NCBI GenBank assembly: GCA_964578835.1
Contig: CAZOEL010000024.1
Span: forward strand, 1-64,000
DNA: 64,000 nucleotides
Source of the DNA: CAZOEL01 sp964578835
Lineage (GTDB): Bacteria > Desulfobacterota > Syntrophobacteria > Syntrophobacterales > Syntrophobacteraceae
Reading direction: 5' to 3'
A model generated the notes under the pieces. It had not been told where the DNA came from and made no database searches. It was given only the letters and a program-made list of their open reading frames with translations. Below are positions 17,458 through 25,819 of this stretch, piece by piece; the first letter of the stretch is position 1; each line of letters opens with the position of its first letter. The position numbers and the translations under genes are program-made.

Positions 17458-19920
17458 GTGAGCGCTTCCCGGATTCTCGTTGTGGAAGATGAGGCCATTG
17501 TCTCGATGGAGATCGTTCAGCGTTTGTCGGCCCTCGGCTACGAGCCGGCAGGACGCGCGTCAACCGGCGATCAGGCTATAGCTATGGCTGATTCGCTGCG
17601 TCCGGACCTCGTCCTGATGGATATACGCCTCAGAGGCCCCATGGACGGGATCGCCGCAGCGGAAGTAATACGACGACGATTTCACACTCCGGTCATCTTT
17701 CTGACCGCTTATTCCGAAGACGATACTCTGGAGCGCGCCAAGCTCGCAGAGCCCTACGGGTATATCCTCAAACCCTTTCACGACCTCGAGCTGAGATCAG
17801 CTATCGAAATCGCTCTCTATAAGCACGGCGCTGAAAAGGAAATCCGGCGGTTGAACCGGATCTACGACGTCTTGAGTCAGGTGAGCCAAACGATCGTCCA
17901 CGTGAAATCCCGAGACGACCTGCTCCCATCCGTCTGCCGCCTTCTGGTCGAGCGTGGGGCCGTCGATTTAGCCTGGATAGGCCTCCTTGATGCGGAGACG
18001 TCCCGAATCGTTCCTGCAGCTCATTATGGAAGCGGGCATGAAATCTTGACCGAGGAGATCTTCTACTGCGACGAACAGCTTGAAGGAGAGGAAGACCCTG
18101 GAAAAGCCATCCTGGAGGACAGACCTTATATCTGCAACAAGTGCGGAAAAGATCCCGATCTCTATCCCCGGAAACAATCGATTCGAGAGTATGGCTTTCA
18201 GTCCTGCGCCTCCTTCCCGCTGAGGTCCCATGGACAAATCTTGGGAGTTTTGAATATTTGGGTAAGGGAGCCGGTTTTTTTTCGAGAGCGTGAGGTCGGA
18301 CTTCTCGAAGAAGTGGCGCTCAACGTTTCCTTTGCGCTCGATAAGATCGATTCTGAAGCCAAGCGGGAGCGGGTGGAGGAAGCTTTGCGGGAGAGTGAGG
18401 AGCGACTGCGCCTTTTCATCGGTCACACACCAGTGGCGTTGGCGATGCTGGACCGTCAGATGCGATATCTGTACTTCAGCCGCCGTTGGTTGAGCGACTT
18501 CAATCTCGGCGACCGAGACCTCACGGGGCTCTCTCATTACGAAGTTTTCCCGGAGATCCCGGAATATTGGAAAGCGGCTCACAGACGAGCGCTATCGGGC
18601 GAAGTGGCCCAGGCGGAAAGCGATAGATTCGAACGGGCCGACGGTTCCGTGCAATGGCTCCACTGGGAAGTGCGTCCGTGGCGAGACAGAACGGGAGAAG
18701 TCGCTGGAGTCGTAATCTTCAGCGAAGATGTCACAGAGCGCAAGCAAATAGAAGAAGAACGCTCCCGCGCCGCAATCCAGCTCCGGCAGGCGCAGAAAAT
18801 GGAGGCCATAGGTCTTCTGGCGGGAGGCATCGCTCATGATTTCAACAACATCCTGAGCGCCATACTCGGATATGGGGAAATGGCGCTCCACGACGCTCCG
18901 GATGAAACCAACCTCCGGAAATACGTCCAGCAGGTTCTCAATGCGGGCTACAGGGCTAGAGATCTTGTCAAACAGATCCTCACCTTCAGCCGTCAGACTT
19001 CCAGAGAGCCAAGCCCCGTCGAGATTGTTTACATAGTCAAGGAGACTATCAAGATGCTCCGGGCGATTCTGCCTTCAACAATCGCCATAACGCACAAGGT
19101 CGCCATCTCCAAGAATAGCCGAATCATGGCGGACCCGACCGAAATCCATCAGATTATGATGAACCTTGGCGCCAATGCGGCCCACGCCATGAGGGAAAAA
19201 GGGGGAAATCTCGACGTGGAGCTCACAGAGATCTCTTTTGCCAAAGGGGAGCCTCTGCCCCATCCGGATCTCACGCCCGGGGATTACATAAAGCTCAGGG
19301 TCAGCGACACGGGCCACGGAATAGAGGAGGAAATAGCCGCCAAGATTTTCGATCCATTTTTCACAACAAAGCCCAAAGGGGAAGGAACCGGAATGGGGCT
19401 TTCCGTGACGCATGGGATTATAAAGAACTGCAACGGGGCCATAACAGTCGAAAGCAGCCCCGGCAACGGTTCCGTCTTTTGCGCCTACCTGCCAAAAGTG
19501 ACGCTGGAAAGTCTCGGCCAGAGCAAAGAATCGAAAGACGCGCATGCCGGGACAGGGAGGATACTCTTCGTCGATGATGAAGAACTGCTGACTGAGCTTG
19601 GAAAAAGAATGCTCGGGCAGTTGGGCTACAGCGTCACAGTCAAAACGAGCAGCCTGGAAGCTCTGGAGACTTTTAAATCCATGCCCGACCGCTTTGACCT
19701 TCTCATAACGGATTACACCATGCCCAGCATGACGGGCCTGGATCTCGCGAAAGAAGTGAAAAAGATCCGTCCCGACATGCCGGTTCTCATTTGCAGCGGT
19801 CACAATGACAGCATCAACGAAACGACAGCCTCCCTGTTCGACATCGAAGGATTTCTCGCAAAGCCCTTCGATAAACGAGAGATTTCCAGGGTGATACAGA
19901 AGATCCTCGGAAAGAAGTGA
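17458..19920 (+). CDS. Hybrid sensor histidine kinase (REC-GAF-PAS-HisKA-HATPase-REC)
   Basis: An 820-residue cytoplasmic hybrid kinase. In order: a receiver (1-~120, phospho-acceptor in LVLMDIRLRG), a GAF domain (~140-295) with a paired-cysteine loop ICNKCGK, a PAS domain (~310-430), HisKA with the phospho-histidine in GGIAHDFNNILSAI, HATPase with DTGHGI and GTGMGLS boxes, and a second receiver (~700-815, LLITDYTMP). No membrane helix is present, so it senses an internal signal or partner. The GTG start at 17458 has AAAGGAGG upstream. It follows the ruined kinase gene by 20 bp and has no separate DNA-binding output. Confidence 0.88.
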   Translation: MSASRILVVEDEAIVSMEIVQRLSALGYEPAGRASTGDQAIAMADSLRPDLVLMDIRLRGPMDGIAAAEVIRRRFHTPVIFLTAYSEDDTLERAKLAEPYGYILKPFHDLELRSAIEIALYKHGAEKEIRRLNRIYDVLSQVSQTIVHVKSRDDLLPSVCRLLVERGAVDLAWIGLLDAETSRIVPAAHYGSGHEILTEEIFYCDEQLEGEEDPGKAILEDRPYICNKCGKDPDLYPRKQSIREYGFQSCASFPLRSHGQILGVLNIWVREPVFFREREVGLLEEVALNVSFALDKIDSEAKRERVEEALRESEERLRLFIGHTPVALAMLDRQMRYLYFSRRWLSDFNLGDRDLTGLSHYEVFPEIPEYWKAAHRRALSGEVAQAESDRFERADGSVQWLHWEVRPWRDRTGEVAGVVIFSEDVTERKQIEEERSRAAIQLRQAQKMEAIGLLAGGIAHDFNNILSAILGYGEMALHDAPDETNLRKYVQQVLNAGYRARDLVKQILTFSRQTSREPSPVEIVYIVKETIKMLRAILPSTIAITHKVAISKNSRIMADPTEIHQIMMNLGANAAHAMREKGGNLDVELTEISFAKGEPLPHPDLTPGDYIKLRVSDTGHGIEEEIAAKIFDPFFTTKPKGEGTGMGLSVTHGIIKNCNGAITVESSPGNGSVFCAYLPKVTLESLGQSKESKDAHAGTGRILFVDDEELLTELGKRMLGQLGYSVTVKTSSLEALETFKSMPDRFDLLITDYTMPSMTGLDLAKEVKKIRPDMPVLICSGHNDSINETTASLFDIEGFLAKPFDKREISRVIQKILGKK

Positions 19921-20088
19921 TCCGGGAAAGAAGCAAGCAGGACGGTTCTCCGCCTTAGCTCTGCAGTTGATTGCGCATGCGTCGAGACCGTTTGTTTATG
20001 TTCGCCGGCTGTGCTAAACAACAAGGCTGGCTTGTTTGATGGGATTCATCAATGTCAACGATCAAAACATTTCGAGGAGAAAGGCTGT

Positions 20089-20472
20089 ATGGCGACAAAG
20101 AGCACATGGTTAAAAGCAGCGTTGTTGCTGGTTTTCTGTTTTTACATTGGAGCGGGAGCGGCTTTCGCCGCCATGGAGATTCCGGAAAAGCTAAAAGAAG
20201 CGCCCCTTTATTCCGGTTCCAAAATCGTGCAGGTCATGGACATGGAAAACAACGCCATGGCCATGATGACCGTCAAGGCCGACCGCGATGAGCTTCTCGG
20301 CTTCTATAAGAAAAGCATGAAAGACAAAGGATGGAAAGTAACCTTTCAAGCCGAGCAGGAAGATAGTGCGGTCATCCACTTCACAAAAGAAAGTCAGGTA
20401 ATCCAGGTAACCGTACAGAAAGGTGATGAGGAAGGAATGCTCCAATACCAGTTGGTTGCCATGAGTCAGTAA
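20089..20472 (+). CDS. Small exported protein of unknown function
   Basis: This 127-residue protein begins with a clear signal peptide (LKAALLLVFCFYIGAGAAFA) and has an alpha/beta mature part containing MEIPEKLKEAPLYSGSKIVQ and DELLGFYKKSMKDKGWKV. The pattern of a short polypeptide with a GFYKKSMKDKGW-like helix is common in small periplasmic proteins of unknown function. I do not recognise a specific family. GAGGAGAAAGG precedes the ATG at 20089; a longer in-frame start is not supported. Confidence 0.75.
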   Translation: MATKSTWLKAALLLVFCFYIGAGAAFAAMEIPEKLKEAPLYSGSKIVQVMDMENNAMAMMTVKADRDELLGFYKKSMKDKGWKVTFQAEQEDSAVIHFTKESQVIQVTVQKGDEEGMLQYQLVAMSQ

Positions 20473-20599
20473 GGAATCGGCTGAGAAAAGCCTTCGCCCC
20501 GGCTCTCTTATCTCGAGAGGGAAAGAAAGCCGGGATGATGACGAATACGAACAGCCATCATGGCTTTGTAGAAGCTTTTTGTTGCCATCATCCCTTCCC

Positions 20600-21232
20600 C
20601 TACGCCAATCCCGGAAGCAGCTCAATCAATCCTTTCACGATGAACTCCACGGCGACAGCCGCCAGTATCAGCCCCATGAGACGCGTCACGATGTTGATTC
20701 CGGTTTTTCCGAGCGCAGTCCCGACCGGGACGGCCGTTCTCAACGTGATCCAGGCCAGCAGAGAAATTCCCGCACAAATCAGGATCATCATCCCCCTGTG
20801 AAGAGGCTCCGGCGTCTGGTGGCTATAGATGATGACGGTGCTTATGGCTCCCGGTCCCGAGAGGAGAGGTATTGCAAGCGGAACCACGGCGACATCGGTC
20901 TTATGCTCCGCTTCTGTAGCTTCCTCCGGAATCTGCTTGCTCGGGCTTTGCTGCGCATGAAACATGGAAACGGCCAGAAGCAGTAGAAGAATTCCTCCCC
21001 CTACTCGAAAGGAAGGAATGCTTATGCCGAAGAACGAGAGCAGAGAATCGCCCAGCACGGAGGCTGAGCACAACACCACTCCCACCGCAAGAGCGCTCAT
21101 GAGCGCGGTTCGCCTCCGCTCCTGTAATGTTTGACTGCCCGCGATGGTGACAAAAAACGGGATGGCTCCAATAGGATTCACAATCACGACAACAGCAATA
21201 AAGATCTTCAGATACTCGCCCCAGTCAAGCAT
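20600..21232 (-). CDS. MarC family integral membrane protein
   Basis: A 210-residue protein with six membrane helices and the MarC signatures VNPIGAIPFFVTIAG near the N-terminus, FRVGGGILLLLLAV, and IPLLSGPGAISTVI. The family is widespread; its transported substrate is not established and the early link to antibiotic resistance was not upheld. The ATG at 21232 is preferred to an upstream in-frame ATG because it starts right before the first helix. It converges with the preceding small exported protein. Confidence 0.88.
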   Translation of the reverse strand: MLDWGEYLKIFIAVVVIVNPIGAIPFFVTIAGSQTLQERRRTALMSALAVGVVLCSASVLGDSLLSFFGISIPSFRVGGGILLLLLAVSMFHAQQSPSKQIPEEATEAEHKTDVAVVPLAIPLLSGPGAISTVIIYSHQTPEPLHRGMMILICAGISLLAWITLRTAVPVGTALGKTGINIVTRLMGLILAAVAVEFIVKGLIELLPGLA

Positions 21233-21499
21233 CGTCCACACCTGTTTTTCAGAATAAAGCATTCTTCAGAAGCAGCCGCAATGGGCCCGCATTACTCCGG
21301 TCAACAAAACTCAATGAGCAAGATTAAGCACGCAGATGTAAGGAATAAAGTCTCAGCAACGGTTCTTCACCAGTTGAAGGGGGATAACGGAGCTGCCGTC
21401 ATGAAGCTTCCATTTTCAATGCCAATTATGGAAGCTGCTGATCTTACGACGATTCATTTGACACAAAGGATCGCAGCAGCTAGAATGCGTTTCGATTTT

Positions 21500-21582
21500 G
21501 CGGGGGTGGTGGAACGGTAGACACTGGAGACTTAAAATCTCCTGGGTGAATGCCCGTGCGGGTTCGATTCCCGCCCTCCGCA
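21500..21582 (+). tRNA. tRNA-Leu (anticodon TAA), left copy
   Basis: The 83-nt gene folds as a class II tRNA: acceptor GCGGGGG pairs with CCTCCGC (one G-U), anticodon loop CTTAAAA with TAA, a long variable arm, and a T-arm GCGGGTTCGATTCCCGC. The discriminator is A and CCA is not encoded (TTAG follows). An almost identical copy lies at 32510-32592; the identity continues about 20 bp upstream of both genes. Confidence 0.93.
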
Positions 21583-21743
21583 TTAGTTTTTATATTATTA
21601 TTCAGTGGTTTGGATGTTTGGTGGTGGGCTATTCGGTGTTACCTCGGTGTATCAGGGGCTTCGCATCATTTTCGCCCTTGTTTCTTGTCAAGGCGTATCC
21701 TTCCCTCATCTCCTCAATGTTTATCTGTTAGGACCCTGTAAGT

Positions 21744-22459
21744 TTGATTGAGGTTTATAGGTTTATGCTCGCTACTGAAAACGAAAACCCAAACTTCTTG
21801 TACAAGTATATGCCACCAAAGTTAGATAGGATAGAGCCAATTATGACTCTAAATCGGCTCTACTTTACACCCCCTTCGGTATTCAACGACCCTTTCGATT
21901 GCGCAACGGCCGTGGACTTCTCTGGTGCAGATGAACAAACATTGCGTGAATACCATCATTTCATAATGAGGTTCAAGGATAGGCATCGCAGTGATGACGA
22001 TATTCGGCAAGAGGCGGAATATGGCATAGCGCAAGGATATCCCACTATGCCGCCTCACATACAGGTATCGTGCTCCAGTTCGAGAAAGCGAAGCTACATG
22101 AAGCCAGCGGAACGGATAAAGTATTTCGTATGTCTTATAAAGATCAACTCCCCACAATAGCGCAATGCCTGCCTTTACTTATACGGCAAGATGGAGTAGG
22201 TCTTTCTAAACTTTTCTACTGCCGCAAGCATAGCTGCTGGGACTATGAGCGTGAATGGCGGCTTTTCGTTAAGGCGCCTCCCAATGAGAGAGTAATCCCA
22301 GAAGATGCTCTTACGGGTTTGATACTTGGCTGCAAAACACCAGAAAGGGTCAAGAGGTGTGTGGAGCATTGGAATAAGCTGAGGAAACAGCCTGCAAGGA
22401 TTTTTTCTGCAGTGTTGACGTCAAATGCTTATGGTGTAGAATTTATGGAATATGAATAA
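21744..22459 (+). pseudogene. DUF2971-like gene with internal deletion and frameshift
   Basis: The first frame encodes a DUF2971-like N-terminus (FLYKYMPPKLDRIEPIMTLN, RLYFTPPSVFNDPFDC). Around 22055 the similarity jumps to another frame that reads SHTGIVLQFEKAKLHE and later CWDYEREWRLFVKAPP, the expected C-terminal half. The central part of the family (tens of residues before the SH.G motif) is missing, so both a deletion and a frame change have occurred. The function of the family is unknown; members are often found in mobile and defence regions. The gene ends 30 bp before an attC-like palindrome. Confidence 0.7.
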
Positions 22460-22490
22460 TATTAACAATTTAAACTGCAGGAAGTTTATC

Positions 22491-22598
22491 CTAACAACGC
22501 CATGCAGCCGGACACGCAACCACGCCGGGATTATTTTTCGGCGTTTCCTGATGTTTCTTGGCGGCGTGGTTGCGTGCCCGTGATGACCGGCGTTCGCA
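22491..22598 (+). other. attC-like recombination site 1
   Basis: An imperfect palindrome directly after the DUF2971 remnant: outer boxes CTAACAACGCC and GGCGTTCGC, inner arms CGGACACGCAACCACGCC (22509-22526) and complement of GGCGTGGTTGCGTGCCCG (17 of 18 pair), and an unpaired middle. The outer right box deviates from the GTTRRRY consensus. Site 3 has nearly the same inner arms. Confidence 0.45.
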
Positions 22599-22665
22599 GG
22601 CCCTGAGCATACGATAGCAGACACATCATACCGCATCTCACAATGCACAGCATGAGAGGAGGGGC

Positions 22666-22980
22666 ATGATTCCGGCAAATGCCATGGAAGGTGAATTAGC
22701 CGATTACGCTATAGAATATCGAGTTCACGCAACTCGACGAATGTTCCAACGAGACATTCTTGAAGATGATGTTGAGTTTATTTTGAGGAAAGGGAGTATT
22801 ATTGAACGATATGATGAAGACTACCCGTTGCCAAGCCTGTTACTGAACGGTCGAGTATCTAATGGCAGGCAACGGCATGTAGTTGTGGCGGCAAACTCCT
22901 CCGAGAGAAGACTGGTCATCATCACAACTTATGAACCTGATTCTCTCAAATGGACAGATGGTTTTTCGAGGAGGCTCTGA
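22666..22980 (+). CDS. DUF4258 protein, probable toxin of a toxin-antitoxin pair
   Basis: A 104-residue protein with the DUF4258 pattern: YRVHATRRMFQRDI at the N-terminus, DDVEFILRKGSIIERYDEDY in the centre, and HVVVAANSSERRLVIITTYEP near the end. This fold resembles RelE-type ribonucleases and is usually encoded upstream of a YgiT/MqsA-type zinc-finger antitoxin, as here. The ATG has a GAGAGGAGGGG ribosome site. Its TGA stop overlaps the next ATG by one base, the usual sign of translational coupling. Toxin activity is inferred, not shown. Confidence 0.82.
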   Translation: MIPANAMEGELADYAIEYRVHATRRMFQRDILEDDVEFILRKGSIIERYDEDYPLPSLLLNGRVSNGRQRHVVVAANSSERRLVIITTYEPDSLKWTDGFSRRL

Positions 22981-23204
22981 TGAAGTGTGCAATTTGCCAA
23001 AATGGTGTAACTGCGGAAGGATACGTAACCATCGTTTTGGAAAGGGATCAGACGACATTGGTTTTCAAGCGTGTCCCAGCTCAGATCTGCGATAATTGCG
23101 GTGAAGAATACATTTCTGCAGAGGTCAACAAAGTACTTCTTAGTCGTGCCCGGGAGGAGTTGCGACGGGGCGTAGTTCTGGAAATGCTCAACTTTGCTGC
23201 ATAA
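22980..23204 (+). CDS. YgiT-type zinc-finger protein, probable antitoxin
   Basis: A 74-residue protein with two CxxC pairs (MKCAICQNG and QICDNCGEEY), the signature of YgiT/MqsA-like zinc-finger domains. The helix-turn-helix that full MqsA carries is not evident; the tail VNKVLLSRAREELRRG is helical. It begins at 22980 within the stop codon of the DUF4258 gene, so it probably neutralises that protein. A longer in-frame start inside the upstream gene is not supported by the family pattern. Confidence 0.82.
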   Translation: MKCAICQNGVTAEGYVTIVLERDQTTLVFKRVPAQICDNCGEEYISAEVNKVLLSRAREELRRGVVLEMLNFAA

Positions 23205-23249
23205 AAATGCGTATACCATTTGCTAGGTCAATGTCTCTGCCATCTTTCG

Positions 23250-23345
23250 TTGGAGTCGGACGAGCCAGGCAGGGTGAGCAAGTCTTTATGTTCCCACCAT
23301 TCATGCCGGTTCTGGGGAACGGTGGGCACGATAAGGCCTGTGCCT
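23250..23345. repeat. Family D repeat, copy 1
   Basis: The unit reads GGCAGGGTGAGCAAGTCTTT, then ATTCATGCCGGTTCTGGGGA, then GTGGGCACGATAAGGCCTGT and CCTACCCTACACGG. Its ends are partly inverted (GGTAGGGTG and complement). Similar copies occur at about 25.38, 32.19 and 32.39 kb, all within the island. Nothing else is seen in 23205-23527. Confidence 0.7.
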
Positions 23346-23527
23346 ACCCTACACGGCTGATACCGCGCCAGCCGTATGGGTGATTCGCATATCACCACAT
23401 ACGCAATGATATGCGAATTCGCTCAACTACTCGTTGGGCCAGCAGCCCTGTAGATCTGTTCTACTTGCCAATCGAGGTACCACAATGGATTCTACCGTGC
23501 TATAGTAGCATATAAAGGAGACTTCAT

Positions 23528-23746
23528 ATGAATGCTACGACCAAAATATGCCGAGATAAAGTACTTGCGGAAATCGATGCGTTACCCGAAGAATACTTGC
23601 CTTTCCTGCTTCAGATGATGCGCGCTTTCCGAGAGAGTGTCACTTTGAAGTCGGCTGCAGAAAGCTTCCGGCAGGGCTGGTGTGAAGCCCAAGCTGGCAT
23701 GACCTCCCCAATTGAAACCTTATGGGATGGTATTGATGCCCAATAA
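23528..23746 (+). CDS. Small probable antitoxin
   Basis: A 72-residue acidic helical protein with VLAEIDALPEEYLPFLLQMM near the start, similar in style to short antitoxins and DUF2281-like proteins placed upstream of RelE/ParE toxins. The start has AAAGGAGAC just upstream, and the stop overlaps the toxin start by 11 bp. I cannot name the family with certainty; the role is inferred mainly from the downstream gene. Confidence 0.65.
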   Translation: MNATTKICRDKVLAEIDALPEEYLPFLLQMMRAFRESVTLKSAAESFRQGWCEAQAGMTSPIETLWDGIDAQ

Positions 23747-24133
23747 TCCCCAGGCGCCTGAGATCGTCTACACTCCAGAGTTGAAGCGTAATCTTCGGCA
23801 GTTGGCCAAGAAGTACCGGCACATAAAATCAGATGTGCAACCGATCATCCAGGATCTCATCGAAGGAAGAACTCCTGGAGATCAAATTCCAGGTATCCAA
23901 TACGAGGTCTTCAAGGTCAGAGCCAAGAACTCAGATTCAGCGAAAGGCAAGAGGGGTGGTTACAGGATCATCTACTATCGGCCCAGCAGTGGTCCAATCA
24001 TGCTGATAACCATCTCTATTCCAAGACAGAACAATCGGATATCACACCAGCAGAGATTCGACGCATCATCTTGGAATGCGAACCTCAGGATTTTGTTGTA
24101 GACGACACGGTACCTAAACCCGATGAAACCTGA
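23736..24133 (+). pseudogene. RelE/ParE-like toxin with a C-terminal frameshift
   Basis: From ATG 23736 the protein reads VYTPELKRNLRQLAKKYRHI, DVQPIIQDLIEGRTPGDQIP and GYRIIYYRP, as in RelE-superfamily toxins. Near 24012 the frame then diverts to an unrelated tail that ends at 24101. Two bases further along, another frame gives YSKTEQSDITPAEIRRIILE and ends at TGA 24131-24133, which is the expected C-terminus. A 2-bp insertion (TCTATT where TAT is expected) explains the break. The toxin is therefore probably inactive, unless this is a sequencing error. Confidence 0.65.
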
Positions 24134-24161
24134 AGAAGCCTCAGCCATCTTAATGCGTGAA

Positions 24162-24268
24162 GGCCCAACGAGCCGATGAAGCGGCCGATGTCGCCGCAGG
24201 GACTTCAGGAGTAACATCGAGACACCGACTCGGCGGCGACCTCGCCGCTTATCGGCAAGGCGTTCGCT
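24162..24268 (+). other. attC-like recombination site 2
   Basis: Starts with GGCCCAACGAGCCGAT, where GCCCAAC fits the RYYYAAC outer box. Inner arms AAGCGGCCGATGTCGCCGC and complement of GCGGCGACCTCGCCGCTT follow, and it ends in GGCGTTCGC, the same right box as site 1. It lies 28 bp after the second toxin gene. Confidence 0.45.
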
Positions 24269-24390
24269 GCCGTCCCGTCTCAATCCGTATGCCATTCACA
24301 CGAAGAGCAACACGAATCCAAATTATTGCATTTTGCTATTCTATTAAGTATATTGTATGCAAACACAACAACAAGTATGGAGGTCGCAAA

Positions 24391-24609
24391 ATGCCAACTG
24401 CGGTAAGAATTTCAGACGAATTACTTAATGAAGCCAAAAAATTCAGCAAAATTGATCACAGATCACTAACAGGTCAGATCGAGCACTGGGCTAGAGTTGG
24501 CAAGTGCGCAGAGGAGAACCCTGATCTTACCTATGATTTGATAAAGGAGATCTTAATAGGAATGGCAGAACTCGATCAGGGCGAGAAAACAGAATACGAT
24601 TTTGGTTGA
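24391..24609 (+). CDS. ParD-like antitoxin
   Basis: A 72-residue protein beginning MPTAVRISDELLNEAKKFSK, a ribbon-helix-helix-type N-terminus, followed by LTGQIEHWARVGKCAEENPD, typical of the ParD-like antitoxin family. GGAGG lies 8 bp upstream of ATG 24391; a longer in-frame frame upstream runs through the attC-like site and is not coding. It is followed 7 bp later by a ParE/RelE-type toxin. By analogy it represses its own promoter and neutralises that toxin. Confidence 0.82.
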   Translation: MPTAVRISDELLNEAKKFSKIDHRSLTGQIEHWARVGKCAEENPDLTYDLIKEILIGMAELDQGEKTEYDFG

Positions 24610-24616
24610 GGGAATT

Positions 24617-24898
24617 ATGAAAGTCTACCAATCAAGTTCCTTCGCAAAAACGGTTAAGAAATTTGAAAAAAACCAAAAGCTAGAATTGGATGCTGAAATC
24701 AGGAAGGTCATTGAAGACCCATCAATCGGTTCTGAAAAGAAGGGTGATTTGAGGGGAGTATTTGTGTATAAATTCAAGATCCAAAATACACTCTATTTGA
24801 CGTCTTATCGTATGGTTGGAGAAGATATTGAACTCATAATGATTGGTCCCCATGAGAACTACTACCGTGATTTGAAGTCCTATTTGAAAGGACGATAG
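24617..24898 (+). CDS. RelE/ParE-family toxin
   Basis: A 93-residue basic protein with SSFAKTVKKFEKNQKLELDA, KKGDLRGVFVYKFKIQNTLY and a closing IELIMIGPHENYYRDLK, the strand-helix-strand pattern of RelE/ParE toxins that cleave mRNA or poison gyrase. ATG 24617 with GAGGG upstream is chosen over an earlier TTG/GTG-type start at 24602. It pairs with the ParD-like antitoxin. Base composition is AT-rich compared with the flanking chromosome, consistent with transfer. An attC-like site follows within 15 bp. Confidence 0.82.
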   Translation: MKVYQSSSFAKTVKKFEKNQKLELDAEIRKVIEDPSIGSEKKGDLRGVFVYKFKIQNTLYLTSYRMVGEDIELIMIGPHENYYRDLKSYLKGR

Positions 24899-24908
24899 AC
24901 AGCAAAGA

Positions 24909-25003
24909 AGCCAATGCACCGGACAAGCAACCACGCGGCAATTTTATGGGTGCTTTGAAGTTGGTTCTGCGTGGTTGTTTGCCGGTTATCGGCGGCGTTG
25001 GAC
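24909..25003 (+). other. attC-like recombination site 3
   Basis: Imperfect palindrome starting AGCCAATGCACC, with inner arms CCGGACAAGCAACCACGC and complement of GCGTGGTTGTTTGCCGG, ending GGCGGCGTTGGAC where GTTGGAC fits GTTRRRY exactly. Its arms match those of site 1 closely, as expected of attC sites from one cassette pool. Confidence 0.5.
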
Positions 25004-25048
25004 AAATGAATTGGAGCAACAAGAAAAGGCTAAAATAAAGGAGGAAAT

Positions 25049-25342
25049 ATGAAAGTCGTCGATATTGTTGTTCTTGTATTGGTTGTCGCTATCGGTATCG
25101 CCTCTCTTGCCCATGCTACACGTCCCTCATCGGATGAATTCGCAATGAATGCGTACAAACAGATTCTTGCTGAGGCGGACAAAGACAAAGACGGAAACCT
25201 TTCCCTCGCAGAATGTAAGGCCATGTGGAAGGATCCGGCCACGGGAGAGAAGAACTGCACCTTCTGGGATGCCGACCATGACGGCGCCATCACAGAGGAT
25301 GAGTACGTAAGTCAGGCTAAAAGTATTCAACGGAAGAGGTAG
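25049..25342 (+). CDS. Exported EF-hand protein
   Basis: A 97-residue protein with an N-terminal hydrophobic signal (VVDIVVLVLVVAIGIASLAHA) and two calcium-binding EF-hand loops: DKDKDGNLSLAE and DADHDGAITEDE, each with the D-x-D-x-D/N-G pattern. It is probably a small calcium-binding protein outside the cytoplasm; a partner is not evident. AAAGGAGG precedes the start. The signal peptide string here is quoted in part only. It lies between attC-like site 3 and a family D repeat, so it may also be a cassette gene. Confidence 0.8.
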   Translation: MKVVDIVVLVLVVAIGIASLAHATRPSSDEFAMNAYKQILAEADKDKDGNLSLAECKAMWKDPATGEKNCTFWDADHDGAITEDEYVSQAKSIQRKR

Positions 25343-25379
25343 CAAGGCCGTCAAGAACAGACCTCGCTCCCCGTAAGCT

Positions 25380-25472
25380 GGCCAGGTAGGGTGAGCACGT
25401 CTTTATTTTCCACCATTCATGCCGGTCCTGGGGAACGGTGGGCACGATAAGGCCTGTGCCCACCCTACACGG
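25380..25472. repeat. Family D repeat, copy 2
   Basis: Closely similar to copy 1 (GCCAGGTAGGGTGAGCACGT through GTGCCCACCCTACACGG). The remaining 25473-25819 holds a short hairpin (CCCCTTG and CAAGGGG near 25670) and presumably the promoter of the methyltransferase operon; I see no gene there. Confidence 0.7.
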
Positions 25473-25819
25473 ATTCCTGACGGGTGCATATATAAAGAAG
25501 CGAGAATTACGGAAGCAGAAGCAGCGGTCTCCTTGGGAGATGGCATGCGAAGTGCTCAGAGAACGCCTTGCACATCGGGTGGAGTGAACAGCCCCAAACA
25601 CTGGGGAGGATGAGAGTCCTGTCTCTATTCTGAAGCACAAAAAGGGTCGAGATGTTGCAGCGCCATCAGCCCCTTGAGATGGCCAAGGGGAAAGTGCTTA
25701 CCCCCTTTGACCCTCTATGCTCGAAAACAAGGATGACAAATGGGTTGTAAAGGGGCCGGAATATGATTTAATAAATGGTGTTTCTCACTAAAGTTGGCTG
25801 CTTATACTCGGATCGGACT

